Source: Pseudomonadales bacterium (GTDB taxonomy: Bacteria > Pseudomonadota > Gammaproteobacteria > Pseudomonadales > UBA7239). From it: a stretch of DNA of 8,345 nucleotides. Under the pieces are notes generated by a model that was given only the letters and a program-made list of their open reading frames with translations, was not told where the DNA came from and did not search any database. Made by a program: the position numbers and the translations under genes. The stretch is taken from assembly GCA_020443005.1 (NCBI GenBank), contig JAGRJA010000509.1:1-8345 (forward strand). The letters are read 5' to 3'. Shown here piece by piece: positions 5,252 to 8,345 of the stretch. How positions within the stretch are numbered: the stretch's first letter is position 1; each line of letters starts with the position of its first letter.

Positions 5252-6907
5252 ATGTATCTCTATAACGACCTCGACAAAAAACTGATTGGTGAACGCGTCG
5301 ATCAATATCGCGAGCAAACCACCCGTTTTCTTGACGGTAAACTGGAAGCACAGCACTTCCTGCCATTACGCTTGCAAAACGGCCTGTATGTACAAAGACA
5401 TGCACCGATGATGCGCATTGCAATTCCTTACGGGCTTCTGTCCTCAAAGCAATTAAGAATGCTGGCCCACATCTGCCGTCATTATGATAAAGGCTACGCA
5501 CACTTCACAACCCGCCAGAACATACAAATTAACTGGCCTCAACTGTCAGAGGTTCCGGATATACTAGCGGACCTTGCCAAGGTTGAGATGCATGCGGTGC
5601 AAACCAGTGGCAACTGTATACGCAATGTCACTTCCGACCAGTTTGCGGGTGTCGCCACCGATGAAATTGTTGACCCCCGCCCCTACTGTGAAATCATCCG
5701 GCAATGGAGCACCTTCCACCCCGAATTTGCATTTCTTCCGCGCAAGTTCAAGATTGCTGTCAGTGGTTCAATTGAGGATAGAGCAGCTATTCGCTTTCAT
5801 GATATCGGTCTGAAGCTGAAGAAAGCGAATGACGGCGCCGTGAATTTTGAGGTTTATGTCGGAGGTGGCCTCGGCAGAACACCTGTCATTGGCGAATGTA
5901 TTGCCGAGAATATTTCTGCAACCGATATATTGACATACCTTGAGGCTATCCTGCGTGTCTACAATCTACATGGTCGCCGGGATAACAAATACAAGGCGAG
6001 AATCAAAATCACCGTTCAGGCTCTCGGCATTGAAGAGTTCCGTCGTCGCGTCGATGAGCAATGGCAATACATCCGACAAACCTCGCCGAGCTTACCGGAG
6101 GCCGAAATTATTCGCGTCGCCAATTTCTTTCGTCCACCCGCTTATCTCCAAAAAGATGAACTAGCCTGCAATACTCTGTTACAGAATCAATGCAGGGAGT
6201 CCCGCGCCTTCAGTCATTGGCTGACACACAACATCACTCCCCATCGTGTGCCGGGTTATGCGGCTGTCACCCTGTCAATGAAACCAACCGGCCTGCCCCC
6301 CGGAGATGTAACAGAACAGCAACTCGATGCAATCGCTGACATTGCTGATGACTATTCTTTTGGTGAAGCGCGTGTCAGTCACCAGCAAAACCTTATTCTG
6401 GCTGATGTTGAAAAAGAACGGTTGTTTTCCTTATGGCAGAAACTGGATGAGCTGAATCTTGCTACGCCGAACATCAATACGCTCAATGACAGTATCTGCT
6501 GTCCCGGCGGCGATTTCTGCTCACTGGCAAATGCACGCTCGATTCCTGTTGCAGAAGCCATACAACGAAAATTTGACGATCTTGATTATCTCTACGATCT
6601 TGGCAATATCAGTCTGAACATTTCAGGCTGCATGAACGCATGCGGACATCATCATATCGGCAACATCGGGATTCTTGGCGTGGACAAAAAAGGCAAAGAG
6701 TTTTTTCAGGTTTCTCTTGGAGGTGATGCCGGTTATAACGGCTCGATTGCCGAAATTCTTGGCCCCTCTTTTCCGGAAGAAGACATCCCCGATGTCATTG
6801 AAAAAATACTTCAGGTATATCTTGAAAAGCGGCAAGAAAACGAATCTTTCATCAACACGCTTTTAAGGATTGGAAAAGACAGTTTCAAGGAGCGCGTCTA
6901 TGCATGA
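5252..6907 (+). CDS. cysI: Assimilatory sulfite reductase, siroheme/4Fe-4S hemoprotein subunit
   Basis: It reduces sulfite to sulfide with six electrons in the cytoplasm for cysteine synthesis. The product is 551 residues with the duplicated nitrite/sulfite reductase layout: a ferredoxin-like half domain at about 35-105, a siroheme/4Fe-4S domain at about 115-290, a second half domain at about 340-410, and a second siroheme domain from 415. Seen: TTRQNIQ with R88, GNCIRN with R124, and RKFKIAV with K165/K167 as likely siroheme/anion ligands. The four cluster cysteines are C417-x5-C423 (CPGGDFC) and C460-x3-C464 (CMNAC), so the enzyme looks complete. Strong resemblance to the Pseudomonas-type CysI favours sulfite over nitrite. 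No cysJ flavoprotein subunit is present here, so the electron donor is unknown. The ATG at 5252 has only a weak ribosome site (CAGG). It overlaps the DUF934 gene by 8 bp. Confidence 0.93.
   Translation: MYLYNDLDKKLIGERVDQYREQTTRFLDGKLEAQHFLPLRLQNGLYVQRHAPMMRIAIPYGLLSSKQLRMLAHICRHYDKGYAHFTTRQNIQINWPQLSEVPDILADLAKVEMHAVQTSGNCIRNVTSDQFAGVATDEIVDPRPYCEIIRQWSTFHPEFAFLPRKFKIAVSGSIEDRAAIRFHDIGLKLKKANDGAVNFEVYVGGGLGRTPVIGECIAENISATDILTYLEAILRVYNLHGRRDNKYKARIKITVQALGIEEFRRRVDEQWQYIRQTSPSLPEAEIIRVANFFRPPAYLQKDELACNTLLQNQCRESRAFSHWLTHNITPHRVPGYAAVTLSMKPTGLPPGDVTEQQLDAIADIADDYSFGEARVSHQQNLILADVEKERLFSLWQKLDELNLATPNINTLNDSICCPGGDFCSLANARSIPVAEAIQRKFDDLDYLYDLGNISLNISGCMNACGHHHIGNIGILGVDKKGKEFFQVSLGGDAGYNGSIAEILGPSFPEEDIPDVIEKILQVYLEKRQENESFINTLLRIGKDSFKERVYA
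6887..6892 (+). promoter_or_regulatory. Ribosome binding site deciding the DUF934 start
   Basis: AAGGAG lies inside the 3' end of cysI, 7 bases before the ATG at 6900. It is among the strongest Shine-Dalgarno sequences in the window and selects this ATG over an open-frame start at 6870. It indicates translational coupling with cysI. Confidence 0.8.
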
Positions 6908-7388
6908 CATTATTAAAAACAGTGAGGTCTGCGTCGATGATCCATGGCGTCTGCTAACTATCGATCAGCTGGATTCCGGTGAGGAAGTAGCTTCATTTTC
7001 CATCGTGCCCTATGAATACTGGAAAGAACACAAACAAAAACTGCTGGGCCATAAAACAGGCATTTTTATTGACAGTCATGAAATACCTGTTTTTACCGTT
7101 CAGGAGCTGGAACAGATACCATTGATCATCATTAATTTCCCTGTATTTTCAGACGGAAGAGGCTTCTCCATTGCACGCATTCTTCGGGAAAAACTTGGCT
7201 ATGCAGGTGAAATCAGGGCTTATGGGCAATTTATTCGCGACCAGCTTACTTATCTGAAACGCTGTGGGTTCACTTCTTTTCAACCCGGCTATTCAACGGA
7301 TCTCAATGAGATGCTGAAATCAATCAATGACTTTTCGGATGGCTATCAATCTGACAGCAATGGAATAACGGCCGTTTATAACAGATAA
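6900..7388 (+). CDS. DUF934 family protein, sulfite reductase partner
   Basis: This is a 162-residue soluble protein of the DUF934 family (COG3749), often annotated as an oxidoreductase probably involved in sulfite reduction; I know of no firm biochemical role. Seen: DDPWRLL (13-19), matching the family's N-terminal DDWRLL pattern; a hydrophobic strand IPLIIINFPVF (73-83); and the signature block GRGFSIARILREKLGYAGE (86-104) followed by RDQLTYLKRCGF (113-124). C122 in that last block is one of only two cysteines (the other is C11), so no iron-sulfur cluster motif is visible. There is no signal peptide or membrane helix. The start codon overlaps the cysI stop by 8 bp behind a strong ribosome site, so the two are made together. 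Pseudomonas has the same gene order. An accessory or electron-delivery role for CysI is inference from context. Confidence 0.9.
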   Translation: MHDIIKNSEVCVDDPWRLLTIDQLDSGEEVASFSIVPYEYWKEHKQKLLGHKTGIFIDSHEIPVFTVQELEQIPLIIINFPVFSDGRGFSIARILREKLGYAGEIRAYGQFIRDQLTYLKRCGFTSFQPGYSTDLNEMLKSINDFSDGYQSDSNGITAVYNR

Positions 7389-7501
7389 AATTCTGGCTCA
7401 TGCTCTCATGAACCTGTAGCCTGAGGGAAACAAAATCCTTCGGCCTGCCAGATGCTGAAAAAACAGTGCTTTGCCGCATCAGGTTTCACACTAAAGGTAT
7501 T
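7389..7501 (+). other. Intergenic gap between DUF934 and antiporter genes
   Basis: This 113-bp gap contains no gene. I see only weak, poorly paired hairpin possibilities and no clear terminator or promoter, so read-through from the cysI operon into the antiporter gene cannot be excluded. Confidence 0.5.
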
Positions 7502-8345
7502 ATGGAAGAGACATCACTATTTCTGGCTTTTGTCCTGATCTTTTGCGGGGCCGCGATTCTGGCTACGGGCGCACTTTATACCCGTCAGCCCATCATTATC
7601 GCTTATGTTGCACTGGGCACAATCATGGGGCCTTTCGGGTTTCAGTTTATAAACGACCTCAAACTTTTGGCTGATATTTCCCAGGTAGGGATTATTTTTC
7701 TTCTCTTCCTGTTAGGGCTCGACATGCAGCCACAGGCATTAATAACAACTTTAAAAAAATCAGTTCTGACCTGCCTTTTGAGTTCCATCATTTTTGCAAT
7801 CAGTGGTTTTGGAATTGCCAGCATCTTCGGCTTTACAACAAACGAAAGTTTCATTATTGGTTTGGCGATGATGTTTTCCAGCACAATTATTGGCATCAAG
7901 TTGCTTCCGACAACAGTGCTTCACCACAAACATACCGGTGAACTTATGGTGGGAATGCTGCTTTTACAGGACATTGTAGCCATCGTGGTGCTAATGTTCC
8001 TGCTTAATACAGGGTCAGGCACAAGCGCACTTTTGTTATCCGTCGTCGCACTTCCCGTCGTTGTTTTTTTCTCCATTCTCTTTGCCAAACTTGTGATCAT
8101 CCGACTGATTGCCAGATTCGACAAATTTCATGAATATATATTTTTAATCGCGCTCGGCTGGTGCCTTGGCCTTGCTGAAACTTGCCATTATCTGGGTTTA
8201 TCGAGAGAAATCGGAGCTTTTATGGCAGGTATTTCGCTGGCCACCAGCCCCATATCACAATACATTGCACTAAACCTGAAACCGTTAAGGGATTTTTTTC
8301 TGGTTATTTTTTTCTTCTGTCTTGGCGCACAACTCAACCTGAACT
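7502..8345 (+). CDS. Kef-type (CPA2) cation/proton antiporter, C-terminus cut by window edge
   Basis: This is an inner-membrane antiporter of the monovalent cation:proton antiporter-2 family, probably exchanging K+ or Na+ for H+. The first 281 residues are present and the frame is open to the window end. Seen: about nine hydrophobic segments starting at residue 6, with family-typical stretches in order: YTRQPIIIAYVALGTIMGP, IFLLFLLGLDMQP, a serine-rich MMFSSTIIGIKLL, LLLQDIVAI with the membrane-embedded acidic D157, and LGLSREIGAFMAGISLA followed by PLRDFFLVIFFFCLGAQL. A ribosome site AAAGG precedes the ATG by 4 bases. The end of the membrane domain and any C-terminal nucleotide-binding (TrkA-N) domain lie outside the window, so KefB/KefC-like glutathione gating cannot be judged. 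It lies 113 bp downstream of DUF934 in the same direction; a functional tie is not evident. Confidence 0.9.
   Translation, partial: MEETSLFLAFVLIFCGAAILATGALYTRQPIIIAYVALGTIMGPFGFQFINDLKLLADISQVGIIFLLFLLGLDMQPQALITTLKKSVLTCLLSSIIFAISGFGIASIFGFTTNESFIIGLAMMFSSTIIGIKLLPTTVLHHKHTGELMVGMLLLQDIVAIVVLMFLLNTGSGTSALLLSVVALPVVVFFSILFAKLVIIRLIARFDKFHEYIFLIALGWCLGLAETCHYLGLSREIGAFMAGISLATSPISQYIALNLKPLRDFFLVIFFFCLGAQLNLN

Noticed and set aside
5109..5501. 130-codon minus-strand open frame upstream of yajC
   Set aside because: It is antisense to the start of cysI, crosses the divergent promoter region and has no recognisable domain.
7451..7480. Possible hairpin GATGC...GCATC between DUF934 and the antiporter
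   Set aside because: A 5-bp stem with a 20-base loop and no following U-run is too weak to call a terminator.
1..8345. Mobile element, phage, toxin-antitoxin, CRISPR or other defence system
   Set aside because: I found no transposase, integrase, direct-repeat array or defence-type domain. Every sizeable open frame is either a known housekeeping-type family or a shadow of one.

Overview
The window looks like ordinary chromosome from a gammaproteobacterium. The sulfite reductase is of the Pseudomonas type and is followed by a DUF934 gene, as in pseudomonads. The UspE-like tandem stress protein and YajC also fit this group. Nothing identifies a genus. I see no transposase, phage gene, integrase, CRISPR array, tRNA or rRNA, and base composition does not shift sharply along the window.

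Layout. A leftward block (about 1-2447) holds, in transcription order, a bacterial cytosolic 5'-nucleotidase (HAD fold), a UspE-like tandem universal stress protein, and the N-terminal half of an RNA-type metallo-beta-lactamase-fold nuclease cut by the window edge. The last two are 12 bp apart and probably co-transcribed. A divergent promoter region (2448-2644) leads rightward to alanine racemase (alr), with a near-consensus sigma70-type promoter and a perfect 13-bp palindrome in its leader. alr converges tail-to-tail with a leftward pair, yajC followed by a D-cysteine desulfhydrase-like PLP enzyme. The 145-bp divergent region 5107-5251 separates yajC from the rightward cysI-DUF934 operon (8-bp overlap). 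A Kef-type (CPA2) cation/proton antiporter follows and runs off the right edge.

How the genes may work together. cysI reduces sulfite to sulfide for cysteine synthesis, and the DUF934 protein is translationally coupled to it. The nearby D-cysteine desulfhydrase would release sulfide from D-cysteine, so two sulfide-producing enzymes flank one divergent promoter region. alr supplies D-alanine for peptidoglycan. The 5'-nucleotidase, stress protein and MBL nuclease could form a nucleic-acid turnover or stress group, but that is inference.

I found no convincing new defence or mobile system. The items most worth a second look are the yajC gene detached from secDF, the symmetric DNA elements in the alr and cysI upstream regions, and the cysI-DUF934 coupling.
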